Source: an uncultured Bacteroidia bacterium
GTDB lineage: Bacteria; Bacteroidota; Bacteroidia; Bacteroidales; Prolixibacteraceae
Assembly: GCA_903905505.1 (NCBI GenBank)
Contig: CAIVGL010000011.1
Span: 62,001 to 126,000 of the forward strand
Length of the DNA: 64,000 bases
Direction of reading: 5' to 3'
This document shows positions 17,709 through 26,966 of the stretch, piece by piece. The position numbers and the translations under genes were made by a program. The notes under the pieces are model-generated. The model was not told the DNA's origin. It ran no database searches and was given only the letters and a program-made list of their open reading frames with translations. Position 1 is the stretch's first letter. Every line of letters begins with the position of its first letter.

Positions 17709-19070
17709 TTACTTGACTAAAATAGTCTTAATATTTAGAAATTCGCGCATTCCTATGGCAGAAAGCTCTCTCCCATAGCCACTCTGTTTAATCCCACCAA
17801 AGGGTAATCTTGGATCGGATTTTACAAAGTCGTTGATAAATACACATCCTGCATCAAGACCCTTTTCTGCGAGTAGTTTGGCCTTTGTGCTATCCCCTGT
17901 AAAAATTCCAGCTCCTAAGCCAAAGATGGTGTCATTGGCTATTTTTAAACCTTCTTCGATCGTTGTGAATCGGAATAAAGTGGCTACTGGTCCGAATAGT
18001 TCTTCGTGATAGGCTGGCATTTCTGAAGTTACATCACTTAACACAGTAGGAGGGTAGAAGGGAGCAGTCCCTTCTGGGATAAACCCGCCTAGCAAAAGCT
18101 TAGCGCCCATTGCACAACTTTTAATCACTTGTTGATGAAGCTCATCACGCAAGTCTATACGCGCTAAAGGACCGATTGTTATTTTGGGGTCTTGAGGGTT
18201 GCCAAAAGTAGCCAGTGACATCAGGCGGACAAATTCAGTCTTAAAAGCCTCGTAAATAGGATCTGCAATAATAAATCGCTTAGCGCCAATGCAACTCTGA
18301 CCAGCATTCAATAGTCGACTGGTTACACATAAGCGAGCCGCTTCAGGAATGTTCGCATCTTCAAGAATCAGATAGGCGTCGCTACCACCTAGTTCAAGAA
18401 CCGATTTTTTCAAGGCGAATCCTGCGGCAGATGCAACTGCTTTTCCTGCTGGCGCACTTCCTGTTAAGGTTACAGCCTTCACCAAGGGATGTTCAATGAT
18501 CCCTTTTACTTCTGACGATCGAACAAGAAGCGTTCGAAATACGTGCTCAGGAAATCCAGCTTCTAACACAAGGGCCTCAATGGCTAAGGCACAACCCGAA
18601 ACATTAGCTGCATGTTTTAAAACTCCAGTATTGCCAGCCATCAAGGTCGGTGCAAGAAATCTGAAGACTTGCCAAAATGGGAAATTCCAAGGCATCACGG
18701 CTAAAACGGTGCCAATAGGCTGGTATGAAATATACGATTCTGAGGCCTCGGTGGATATCGGCTCGTTTTTTAAAAATAATTCTCCATTTTCTGCATAATA
18801 ACCGCAAACCGAGGCACATTTTTCAATCTCGGCTAGTGCTTCACGATTGACTTTGCCTATCTCTGCAACTATAATATCCGCTAGCTTCTCTTTTTGACTT
18901 AATAAAAGTCCTTGGAGATTTTTCATTCGCATTCTCCTCTCTACAACGGTTGTATGCCGCCAACTTAAAAAAGCGGTGTCAACCTCCCTAAGAATAAGGT
19001 TGATATCCTCCAACGTATGTTCATGATACGATTTAATAAGATCTCCAGAGAATGGATTTATAGATTCCAT
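17709..19070 (-). CDS. NAD(P)-dependent aldehyde dehydrogenase (succinate-semialdehyde type)
   Basis: 453-residue cytoplasmic aldehyde dehydrogenase. The catalytic Cys260 lies in NAGQSCIGAKRF, the general base Glu226 in VLELGGSDAY, and the cofactor-binding segment is MPWNFPFWQVFRF/KHAANVSG. It is shorter than the ~490-residue norm and looks like the YneI/Sad succinate-semialdehyde dehydrogenase subgroup. It is the first gene of run B, 33 bp before the GH43-like gene. In a rhamnose locus a reasonable inference is oxidation of L-lactaldehyde, the product of rhamnulose-phosphate cleavage, but sequence alone does not fix the substrate. Confidence 0.88.
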   Translation of the reverse strand: MESINPFSGDLIKSYHEHTLEDINLILREVDTAFLSWRHTTVVERRMRMKNLQGLLLSQKEKLADIIVAEIGKVNREALAEIEKCASVCGYYAENGELFLKNEPISTEASESYISYQPIGTVLAVMPWNFPFWQVFRFLAPTLMAGNTGVLKHAANVSGCALAIEALVLEAGFPEHVFRTLLVRSSEVKGIIEHPLVKAVTLTGSAPAGKAVASAAGFALKKSVLELGGSDAYLILEDANIPEAARLCVTSRLLNAGQSCIGAKRFIIADPIYEAFKTEFVRLMSLATFGNPQDPKITIGPLARIDLRDELHQQVIKSCAMGAKLLLGGFIPEGTAPFYPPTVLSDVTSEMPAYHEELFGPVATLFRFTTIEEGLKIANDTIFGLGAGIFTGDSTKAKLLAEKGLDAGCVFINDFVKSDPRLPFGGIKQSGYGRELSAIGMREFLNIKTILVK

Positions 19071-19170
19071 AGTAGAATTATTTGAATCAAAAATAGGTGT
19101 AATCGTTGACCTTTAGGATCTAAAGGTGCGAAAGAAGTATATTTGCAAGGTAATATTAAAATTTATTTTT

Positions 19171-19971
19171 GTGCGCTATTTTATCCATGCCGCTTACAAT
19201 GGAAATAACTACCGAGGATGGCAGAAACTTCCTGGTATCGTTAGTGTTCAGCAAGTGCTAGAAACCACGCTTAGTAAGCTATTAAAAGAGCCAATTGCGA
19301 TTGTTGGTTGTGGCCGGACGGATGCTCAAGTTCATGCAAGTCAGTTCTTTTTTCATTTCGATTTATCCAAGAAAATGAATTTTGATCTATTGTTTCGTTT
19401 AAATAAATCGTTGCCGCACGAGATTTTAATCTACGATGTGATTCCGATGGATGGGACTCCGCATGCCCGTTTTGATGCCGTAGAGCGCAGTTATGATTAT
19501 TATTTACATACGTTTAATGATCCCTATCTTTTAGGTTTGAGTGCCTATTATCCACTTGTCAGCCCTAATCTCAATGCTATAAAACAGGCTATGGCACTGC
19601 TTACGAATTACAATGATTTTAAATGTTTTTGCAAATCACCTTTGAAATACGAACACACCATCTGTTACCTGTCCAACGCAGAATTGTATACCAATTTGGA
19701 TCAGACCATTCTCCGGTTTAGATTTACTTCGAATCGTTTTTTAGCAGGTATGATTCGAATAATTGTTGGTAAGCTGGTTCAGTTGGGCAAGGAAGAACTC
19801 TCTTTAGTTGAATTTGAAGACTATTTAAAACATCAGATTACACCAAAGACCATTGTTCCTGTGCATGCGCAAGGGTTATACCTCTCGAAGGTTACCTATC
19901 CATACCTCAATCTTCCCAATCGTTCAGTTCTTGGAAATGTTTTTCTTCAAAGCGTTAATTTGCTTGTCTAG
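19171..19971 (+). CDS. truA: tRNA pseudouridine synthase A
   Basis: Converts uridines 38-40 in the tRNA anticodon arm to pseudouridine. The nucleophilic aspartate is in CGRTDAQVHA (Asp51 counted from the start chosen here). VRYFIHAAYNGNNYRGWQ is the typical N-terminus, and RFTSNRFLAGMIRIIVG the typical C-terminal core. I chose the GTG at 19171 because it starts exactly at the conserved sequence; the frame is open to another GTG at 19126. It is a housekeeping gene inside a glycan-degradation island, pointing opposite to both flanking runs and ending 22 bp from the neighbouring convergent gene. Confidence 0.95.
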   Translation: MRYFIHAAYNGNNYRGWQKLPGIVSVQQVLETTLSKLLKEPIAIVGCGRTDAQVHASQFFFHFDLSKKMNFDLLFRLNKSLPHEILIYDVIPMDGTPHARFDAVERSYDYYLHTFNDPYLLGLSAYYPLVSPNLNAIKQAMALLTNYNDFKCFCKSPLKYEHTICYLSNAELYTNLDQTILRFRFTSNRFLAGMIRIIVGKLVQLGKEELSLVEFEDYLKHQITPKTIVPVHAQGLYLSKVTYPYLNLPNRSVLGNVFLQSVNLLV

Positions 19972-19993
19972 TTGTTCCCGGCTATTGGTGAGT

Positions 19994-22648
19994 TTAATTC
20001 TTTTTCATCAGCCACACTTCTGATGCCATAGTTCCCCATCCTCCTGAGTTTCTCCATTGTTCAACACTTACTCGATCTCCATAGCCAACATCTGATGCAC
20101 GTTCAAAACGAATGGTTAATTCGCCATCTAAAGTCGCTTCCATTGGGATGTCATAGGTAAAGAAATCAGACATCTGAAGCGGTAGTTCAACGTTTTTAGC
20201 AATCGGGATATTGTCGGCATAAATAGTTTCAGATTTCTGATTCATCCGCTTAGCGTAGCGTTCTTGAAACCATGGGCGAACTAACGTAAAACGTATTTTA
20301 TAAGCCGATTTTGGATCTAGATTGCTATAGTGTAGGGTTAATCCTTGTTTTTCATCTGACGTGTAATGCATTGATCGCTGAGATGGTCTGTTCCCTTCTG
20401 ACAACATTTTAGGTACATACGGCTGTCCATGGTCGTACGCATAGCCCTTCACTAGATGAGGAGCAATATTACATGTTCCTAAGTTATCGTAGAACCCACC
20501 AGCACCTGGATTCTCATAATCTACTATCGTAGAAAGTAACTCTTCTCTTTTCTTATTATCTGCAATTTTTGCACGCTCTAATTGGCGCTTTAGCCAGCCG
20601 AGTCCTATAAAATCATGCTTTAGATTGTAAAGTCCTTCACTGCGCTCACCAAAGAGTTTGTTACTTACATCACTAAGCTCTTTAGCCTCTTCTCTAAGAT
20701 CGATCATCTCTTTCGTTTCGGGTAGATCAAATAGTGTGAGTGCTTCTTGGATTCCATTTTTAGTGCTGCCACTTTTTATGGATTCAGCTATTAGTTTTTC
20801 AATCCGTTTTTGTAACTGTGTTTGCTGAATCGAACTAAGCTGGGTATATCTGTCTAAAGACCCTTTTTGCATGTATAAATGCCATAGCCAATCTTGATCC
20901 AGAATCTCTTTGGGCATTAACTTCCCGGCTTGTTTAACTAAGTCGTAGTAGCGCTTGATACCTAATTTCGTTGGCAATGGATTATCCGGTTGCTCAGTAA
21001 TATTATCTTCAAGAATATATAAAGCTTTAGACATTAGAGGAGCTGCCTCATTGCCAAACCAGGTGTTGCAATAATCGTTCACTACCGCTTCTAAGCTTGT
21101 CCGAGGAGCCCATAAAAGTCGTTGCCACATCCATTGATTAAAATGATCATGACGACCACTAGAGTGGGTGATATCTCCAACTCCATAGGGCATTAAGTCG
21201 TTGAAAATCCGAAAGTAATTTTTTGGACAAGCATAAAAAGAGAGTCGATTATAGACCATGGTTAAATATTGGTCGGGACGACGCTCATAGATATCATGAC
21301 TCCAGTGAGGAGGCAAGTTGCCATCCCGGTCTGGTCGTGGATACATCTGGATGAAAGCATGTTGTGCATATCTCCAGTGAGTTATCTCATTGTAGTATAA
21401 AAGTTTGACATTTGGTGGTAGTTGATGTAGGATCTCTTTTGGATAAAGGCTGTATGGCCCATAACCTGGATATCTGAATAGGTCCATACGGTGGGTTTGA
21501 CGATGGCCAGGCTGCCATGATGTAGCATCCGATCCAGGTCCGTATCCCCAAGCCCAAAGCCAATCACTTGGATTCTCTTGTAAGTACTTAAAAATAGCGT
21601 TGTCGTCGTTGTTTTGGAATTTTTGATTGGTGAAATAGACCTTCGTTTCTGGGTGATATTTATGTACAATAGCAGCCATTTTTTCAGCTGTTTTGATGAA
21701 TATCAACCCATATGGTTTACATCGGTCACATTCACATCCACCACCATCACCACCCCAGAATTTGACTAGATCAAAAGCAGGCTTGTCCTTGAAGTGTTTT
21801 TCACATAAGTCTAGCATATACTGATTTCCTTCGGGTACAGACAAGCAAACATAACCAGTACGTCCAATCGATTCTTTTGCTTCCCAGGCAGCAGGTATTG
21901 CCTCATTTAAGGCTGTGTTTGGACCAAAGTCACCTTGAGTCATTAGGCCATAGGATTTAATAAAATCAAACATTGCTCCGGTGTCAGTTGAGAAGATGTT
22001 AGCTCCAGCTAAGGCATAATCTAAAATAACCCGGTGGTATTCTTTGTCTGTGTAAGGTCTAGCTTTGCCAAGTTCTATGGCAATATGACTCTGTTGCACT
22101 TGCGTTCCTCTGATCTCAAATGCGGGTGCCGTTCTGACTTCAATATTATCAGGAAGTTGAAGAGCACCATTCCGAATGTTCGCTAGTCTGAGAATTTCTC
22201 CTACTGCATAAAGACAGCCGCGCTGATCAAGGCCAGCAGCGATTAAAAGGTTTTGATTCTCCAGTTTTTTAAGCAAAAATCCTTCTACTCCAGGCTCAAG
22301 GTTTGATAATGGAGTAAGCTGCTGTTTAATAAAAAAATCCTGAATCGATTTATTGATTTTTGGCATTCCAATAACAATCAGTAGAGCATCTTTAGGAGAT
22401 TCGATGGTACTGTTTTCACCTGTTGTTTGAACATTTACGACTCCAGCCTCCTTAAGTCGATCGGCTAATAGGTTTACAATATTGAGCTCTATCTTATTTT
22501 GGCCTGAGGCATGTTGAATCTTAACTGATTTATATTCTGCCCCTCGCACTGAGCTAAAGGAGAATATAAAGCTCGTAAGAAGACCTAAATAGAACAGATG
22601 ATTGAAAGATAGTCTATTGGTTGTTTTAGCCTTGGCGCGAATGTTCAT
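19994..22648 (-). CDS. large secreted GH20-N/TIM-barrel glycoside-hydrolase-like protein
   Basis: 884 residues with a long leader (hydrophobic core about residues 17-36). The N-terminal ~170 residues resemble the GH20/GH67-type non-catalytic alpha/beta domain (LLIVIGMPK, GFLLKKLENQNLLIAAGLDQRGCLYAVGEILRL). Then comes a TIM-barrel-like region with a striking FWGGDGGGCECDRCKPYG cluster, like the CxCxxC segment of DUF4838/alpha-glucuronidase-like proteins. A helical region and a C-terminal beta-sandwich follow. It is the last gene of run A. It probably acts on a uronic-acid- or amino-sugar-containing glycan, but no catalytic residue is assigned with certainty. Confidence 0.65.
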   Translation of the reverse strand: MNIRAKAKTTNRLSFNHLFYLGLLTSFIFSFSSVRGAEYKSVKIQHASGQNKIELNIVNLLADRLKEAGVVNVQTTGENSTIESPKDALLIVIGMPKINKSIQDFFIKQQLTPLSNLEPGVEGFLLKKLENQNLLIAAGLDQRGCLYAVGEILRLANIRNGALQLPDNIEVRTAPAFEIRGTQVQQSHIAIELGKARPYTDKEYHRVILDYALAGANIFSTDTGAMFDFIKSYGLMTQGDFGPNTALNEAIPAAWEAKESIGRTGYVCLSVPEGNQYMLDLCEKHFKDKPAFDLVKFWGGDGGGCECDRCKPYGLIFIKTAEKMAAIVHKYHPETKVYFTNQKFQNNDDNAIFKYLQENPSDWLWAWGYGPGSDATSWQPGHRQTHRMDLFRYPGYGPYSLYPKEILHQLPPNVKLLYYNEITHWRYAQHAFIQMYPRPDRDGNLPPHWSHDIYERRPDQYLTMVYNRLSFYACPKNYFRIFNDLMPYGVGDITHSSGRHDHFNQWMWQRLLWAPRTSLEAVVNDYCNTWFGNEAAPLMSKALYILEDNITEQPDNPLPTKLGIKRYYDLVKQAGKLMPKEILDQDWLWHLYMQKGSLDRYTQLSSIQQTQLQKRIEKLIAESIKSGSTKNGIQEALTLFDLPETKEMIDLREEAKELSDVSNKLFGERSEGLYNLKHDFIGLGWLKRQLERAKIADNKKREELLSTIVDYENPGAGGFYDNLGTCNIAPHLVKGYAYDHGQPYVPKMLSEGNRPSQRSMHYTSDEKQGLTLHYSNLDPKSAYKIRFTLVRPWFQERYAKRMNQKSETIYADNIPIAKNVELPLQMSDFFTYDIPMEATLDGELTIRFERASDVGYGDRVSVEQWRNSGGWGTMASEVWLMKKN

Positions 22649-22706
22649 TTAGAAAATTTATTTTCGTTAGTTTTTAACTCTAATTGAGCTTTTTATTAAA
22701 GCAATT

Positions 22707-22749
22707 TTCCCTTCTAACCATCACTCGAATGAATGAGGTTAGAAGGGAA
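22707..22749. repeat. intercistronic stem-loop
   Basis: 13-bp perfect stem (TTCCCTTCTAACC at 22707-22719 pairing with 22737-22749) with a 17-base loop, 24 bases past the stop of the isomerase/epimerase gene and before the last gene of run A. Neither strand shows a proper T run next to it, so it is more likely a processing or RNA-stabilising structure, or a leaky terminator, than a full terminator. Confidence 0.6.
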
Positions 22750-22772
22750 TAATTAGCACAACAACTTGTTGC

Positions 22773-23690
22773 TTATTTTTTCACTGTTAGTGCAGTCTTG
22801 CAATAATCTAAACATTTAGCTACTTCTTTTACTGCATCTGAATTTGCTGGAACTGTATATTCTAATTCGATGTCGCAAGTGATTGGCCATTTTTCCTTTT
22901 TAATTAAATTAAGGATATCTGCAATTGGCGTCTCACCTTCACCCCAAACTTGGTTTTTGTTTGGTACTGCAGCTTTGGGACCAGTTTTGTCTTTGATATG
23001 AAAACTAACAATACGGGTGTGAAGACGTTTGATCAGGGCAACAGGGCTTTCACCTGTCGCACCAAAATAATGACCACAATCAAGGTTCAACATGATTTTT
23101 GGACCCTTAGCTAATACTCTGTCAAAGCTGAAATTAGGATTCCCTGGTTGACCATGGTTGTGAAAAATAGCATATAGATTATGTTTCTCCGCAAATGGGG
23201 CAAAACGGGCAGCAGATTCTTCCGAAATCTCTGAGGTAATGCCTTGTGCTCCTAATGCTTTACAAGCATTGAATACATAGTCGATCTCCTCGTCAGACCA
23301 TCCTGCTTCTCCAAGTTTTAAAATATTAATCTTGATCCCATTAGAATTGAAAAGTTTGCGTGCTTCTTTGAATTTATCCATTGAAACGGTAGAGCGCCAT
23401 TTGCGAATAACCTGAGGATCGCTACTCGCTGGAATACCTGCAAATTGTTCTACAGCACCACCCATTAGTTCAACAGAGCTTAATCCTGCTTCTTTGGCAG
23501 CGTTAAGTATTCCATCAAGTGTTTGATCTGGTATGCTGCGAAAACTATAGGTTATCGTTCCAATTTGAACACCCGAAATTTTAGAGTTTTGTTTAGAGGC
23601 TGCAAATAAATTGGTTTGAGTACTAAGGAATAAAAGCACCATCACACTAAGTTTAAGCGCAGTTGAGATTCGATTTTTAGTTGTTTTCAT
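22773..23690 (-). CDS. secreted sugar isomerase/epimerase-like TIM barrel
   Basis: 305 residues of the xylose-isomerase-like/AP-endonuclease-2 TIM-barrel family. It has a Sec leader (hydrophobic core residues ~14-27, ending LFAA), so it works outside the cytoplasm, where sugar-phosphate substrates are absent. Metal-ligand-like segments are visible: SVELMGG, FHNHGQPG, MLNLDCGHY, SFHIKDK and CDIELEY. Exported members associated with Gfo/Idh/MocA enzymes act on oxidised (keto) glycosides as lyases or hydratases. That role is an inference here; 3-keto sugar epimerase or isomerase is an alternative. It sits in run A, 63 bp from the GH106-like gene. Confidence 0.8.
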   Translation of the reverse strand: MKTTKNRISTALKLSVMVLLFLSTQTNLFAASKQNSKISGVQIGTITYSFRSIPDQTLDGILNAAKEAGLSSVELMGGAVEQFAGIPASSDPQVIRKWRSTVSMDKFKEARKLFNSNGIKINILKLGEAGWSDEEIDYVFNACKALGAQGITSEISEESAARFAPFAEKHNLYAIFHNHGQPGNPNFSFDRVLAKGPKIMLNLDCGHYFGATGESPVALIKRLHTRIVSFHIKDKTGPKAAVPNKNQVWGEGETPIADILNLIKKEKWPITCDIELEYTVPANSDAVKEVAKCLDYCKTALTVKK

Positions 23691-23753
23691 AAGTTGATTT
23701 TCAAATAGTATTAGTTGTGAGTTGTAAAAGTAAGAATCCTTTTTAATATTTGG

Positions 23754-26700
23754 TTAATTAGAACGGATAAGATTAAATGGTTCCTCTAATCCATAATCCA
23801 TTAAGAAGTAGGCCGCACTATTGGGTGCTTTGTCTGGAGCTACATCCCAATCTCCTGGACCATTAATCCAACGCTCTCTGTCCTTGTAGAAATAGCCAAA
23901 GGTATTTTTTAGACTTCCGATTACCGTAACCGTAATCATATTATTTCCTGACTGGATATATTTCGAGAGATCTAATTCGTATGGAGGATAGGCAATAGCT
24001 CCTGCTTTCTTTTTATTTACATAGATTTCAGCAACTATACCATTCCATTTATTGAGCTTTAATTTATAGGTTTCATTAGATTTCGGGGCTTCGAAATTTT
24101 GAGAATAGGAGACTTTTTGCGAATAAAATGGATAGCCCATTGTTTTCCAAGAACCTAGTTTAGCTAACGTTCCAGTTGAAATTTCAAAACCTTTTGACAA
24201 GGGATTTAAAACAAAATCGCCTACAATATACGCTGGCATAAGCTCTGCATAGATCGACATTTTTTGCGCTTTTAAGGTTAAGGTATTTAAACCCTTCTGA
24301 ACTTTATCCCCAATTGGACTTTTGAAAAATTCACGGTCAATCCACCACTCATTTCCTTTTTCTACTTTTTGTCCATTGATTAGCACATCCCAGAGTTCAG
24401 GTCTTTCAACTACTACCGATAAGTTTTTAATTGTTTCTTTAGTCGCATTTTCGCCAATTGTAAAGTGATAGTTGACTTCAAATCCGGAGTTTACCTTAAA
24501 AGTGTCAAGGGCAATATAGTCTTGCTTGTATTGAATCTTATGCTGCCAAGGGTTACCCATTTTAAAGCCACTACTATCATAAAGAGCATGCATCCCTTTC
24601 ATGAAATAGACCTCCTTTAAATCAATGTTTCTAGATTTAAGATCAAGATAGTCGAGCACTAAAACATTTTCTTTATCCGGATGAACAGTTAAATCCCCAT
24701 TTCCAGCTACAACTTGTTCTTGAGACGAAACTTTTGGAATTGGATTTTCTCCGATGTTACTATTCGATAGGTAATAAAGCTCACTGCCAATAGGAGAGAG
24801 GGTTACTTCAAATGTTAATTGTCCATCCACCGATTTTGTAGGGAGTCTATAACATTCCCCGGTCAATAGATCCATTTTAATCACCGATTTTCCTTTGGCC
24901 TTTATTTTGGCTTTTGTTATGTCATAATTATTCGAATTAACAAAGAATAGCATTTGCCCATCTTCCATCATTCTGCGCTGGAAATACAGTTCTCCAGTTC
25001 TTGGTTCGCTCTCTTGAATTGAAAAATCAGGATCACTCAATAAATTTTTTGCACTTAACTCTTTAGTCTCTTTTGCAAAAGTCCATTGGTTGGCGTATTT
25101 CGATTTCAACGCATTAATACTCTTCGATTCTTTGCCGTCAAGGTAAGGGATACTGTCAGCAAAACTTAATATCTTTCCCCCCTTTTCTAAATACTCAGTG
25201 AGTAATTTATAAGTGTTTAGATCTATGTTCTGCATCGTTTGTGGTATGACCACAAGATTATAAGAGCGCTTGCCAACTACAAGGGTGTTTTTGTTAACTG
25301 ATCCAATAACTTTTAGCACATTTTCAGAGCCTAGGTCGTATTGATAATGATTTCGTTCTAAATCGTAGACAAATAACCTGAAATCTCTTTTGATAATCTC
25401 TGGAGTTGTATGCTTTATTTTTCTTCCAAAATACATCCATGAAGTTGTATTGGGTTGAAGCACTAACGTTTTATTAATCTGTTCTCCAGAAGCGGTTGCC
25501 ATGGAGATGCGTCCGATGTAATCGCCCATCATCTTGTAGTTCTCCCACCATGGTTCATGATAGGTAAATGATGGGGGATAATCAAATTTACGTACACCTT
25601 TAATGGTGTAGTAGGATAGATGTTGATTGACGAAATTTACCCCTAAAACCACCTCCCAGTCGACAAGTTTCTTCAGATTTGAGAATGGTATTTCCCAACC
25701 AGCACCGCCGTAAGTTTCGCTGAGCGTTCGTCGGTGCCCAGCTTGATTAGCTGCACTTTGAAGTTCTCTGATTGCTCTAGTGTTTCCAAATTGAGCCCCT
25801 TGCCCCTTTGGCGTATAGACATTGCCAAGCATATCAACCCCGGGCTGTTGTTGATAAATATAACAAGAAGCTTCGTCAAAACCGTCGGTAGGCATAGGCC
25901 AGCCATGCTCCCAGAAATGGCCAGTAAGTTGTAAGCCAACCGACTCGCAATATTGGGCATATGGTTTGATAAACCGCTCTACAAATAATTCGCTAAGAAG
26001 TTCGTAATAATCGTGCCTCACTTTTTTCCAATCACCAACTTCGTAAACGAGGGAGGGCAGTGTGATTTTTAAGTCGTAACCCCATCTTTTTTGAAATTCA
26101 TCGAACAAATCAGAAGTCCAACGGAGGTCAGTATCTTTGCCTATCGCAGCTTCTAGATTGGGTTCGTCGGTGAATATACCCACCAACGTTTTGCCAAATT
26201 CATCTCTGTCGTATTTTTCATACCCTTTCATCGTTATCTCGATGAATTTTTCAGTTACACCTTTATGCAGTAGGTCTACATATGGGAAGTTACCTAGCCA
26301 ATACGACTTTTTAGAATATGTTTTTTTAAAAAGATAGAATTCACCTTTCGATCCTAAATGTTGATCTTTAGTTTTTGTAATATCTGTAAATAGGTTGTTT
26401 TCTAGTCTGATTATAATATCATATTTAGCTGTGTCTAGCTTTAATATTTCTTGTTTTTCACAACTATAACCCGTTCCGTGATTATAGGATTCAGGCATCT
26501 GAGCTGCCACATGACCTCCGGCGAAACCACTAGGATATGAGTTCTCATCATAGATCCACACTTTCATCCCAAGTTCTTTCCCTTTGCGGACCGTATAGTC
26601 AAACAAATGATGCCAATCTTCTGAGATATATTCAGTCAAAAGTCCAGGTCGAGGATGAACAAACACTCCGCCTAATCCACCTTCTTTGAATTTCTTCATA

Positions 26701-26903
26701 TGAAAATCAATTCCTTCCTCCGTAATTTTATCGTTCCAGTCCCACAGTGGTGCCGTTCGATAGTCTGCAGGAGGGTCTACGAAGTTGCTTTTGAATGTTT
26801 GATAATCATGGATCCCTTCTGCTGTTGGCTTCGGTTTGCAATTAACCAATAGTAAGACAAGAGAAATCAATTGGAAAAACCGAATCAGATTTTTTTGTTT
26901 CAT
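23754..26903 (-). CDS. GH106-like lipoprotein glycoside hydrolase
   Basis: 1049 residues. The leader ends LLLVNC (Cys22), a plausible lipobox, so it is likely a membrane-anchored lipoprotein. The start of the mature protein (PPADYRTAPLWDWNDKITEEGIDFHMKKFKEGGLGGVFVHPRPG) matches the opening of GH106 alpha-L-rhamnosidases, as does MKVWIYDENSYPSGFAGG. A large barrel region contains FTDEPNLEA and GHFWEHGWPMP, and carbohydrate-binding-like beta domains occupy the C-terminal third. It is clearly more divergent than the other two GH106 proteins here, so a related but different specificity is possible. Confidence 0.8.
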   Translation of the reverse strand: MKQKNLIRFFQLISLVLLLVNCKPKPTAEGIHDYQTFKSNFVDPPADYRTAPLWDWNDKITEEGIDFHMKKFKEGGLGGVFVHPRPGLLTEYISEDWHHLFDYTVRKGKELGMKVWIYDENSYPSGFAGGHVAAQMPESYNHGTGYSCEKQEILKLDTAKYDIIIRLENNLFTDITKTKDQHLGSKGEFYLFKKTYSKKSYWLGNFPYVDLLHKGVTEKFIEITMKGYEKYDRDEFGKTLVGIFTDEPNLEAAIGKDTDLRWTSDLFDEFQKRWGYDLKITLPSLVYEVGDWKKVRHDYYELLSELFVERFIKPYAQYCESVGLQLTGHFWEHGWPMPTDGFDEASCYIYQQQPGVDMLGNVYTPKGQGAQFGNTRAIRELQSAANQAGHRRTLSETYGGAGWEIPFSNLKKLVDWEVVLGVNFVNQHLSYYTIKGVRKFDYPPSFTYHEPWWENYKMMGDYIGRISMATASGEQINKTLVLQPNTTSWMYFGRKIKHTTPEIIKRDFRLFVYDLERNHYQYDLGSENVLKVIGSVNKNTLVVGKRSYNLVVIPQTMQNIDLNTYKLLTEYLEKGGKILSFADSIPYLDGKESKSINALKSKYANQWTFAKETKELSAKNLLSDPDFSIQESEPRTGELYFQRRMMEDGQMLFFVNSNNYDITKAKIKAKGKSVIKMDLLTGECYRLPTKSVDGQLTFEVTLSPIGSELYYLSNSNIGENPIPKVSSQEQVVAGNGDLTVHPDKENVLVLDYLDLKSRNIDLKEVYFMKGMHALYDSSGFKMGNPWQHKIQYKQDYIALDTFKVNSGFEVNYHFTIGENATKETIKNLSVVVERPELWDVLINGQKVEKGNEWWIDREFFKSPIGDKVQKGLNTLTLKAQKMSIYAELMPAYIVGDFVLNPLSKGFEISTGTLAKLGSWKTMGYPFYSQKVSYSQNFEAPKSNETYKLKLNKWNGIVAEIYVNKKKAGAIAYPPYELDLSKYIQSGNNMITVTVIGSLKNTFGYFYKDRERWINGPGDWDVAPDKAPNSAAYFLMDYGLEEPFNLIRSN

Positions 26904-26966
26904 AACAGTTTAGATTAAATTGTTTGACTTAGGAGAAATTATGTTGAGATCATTTTGTAGTGTGTT

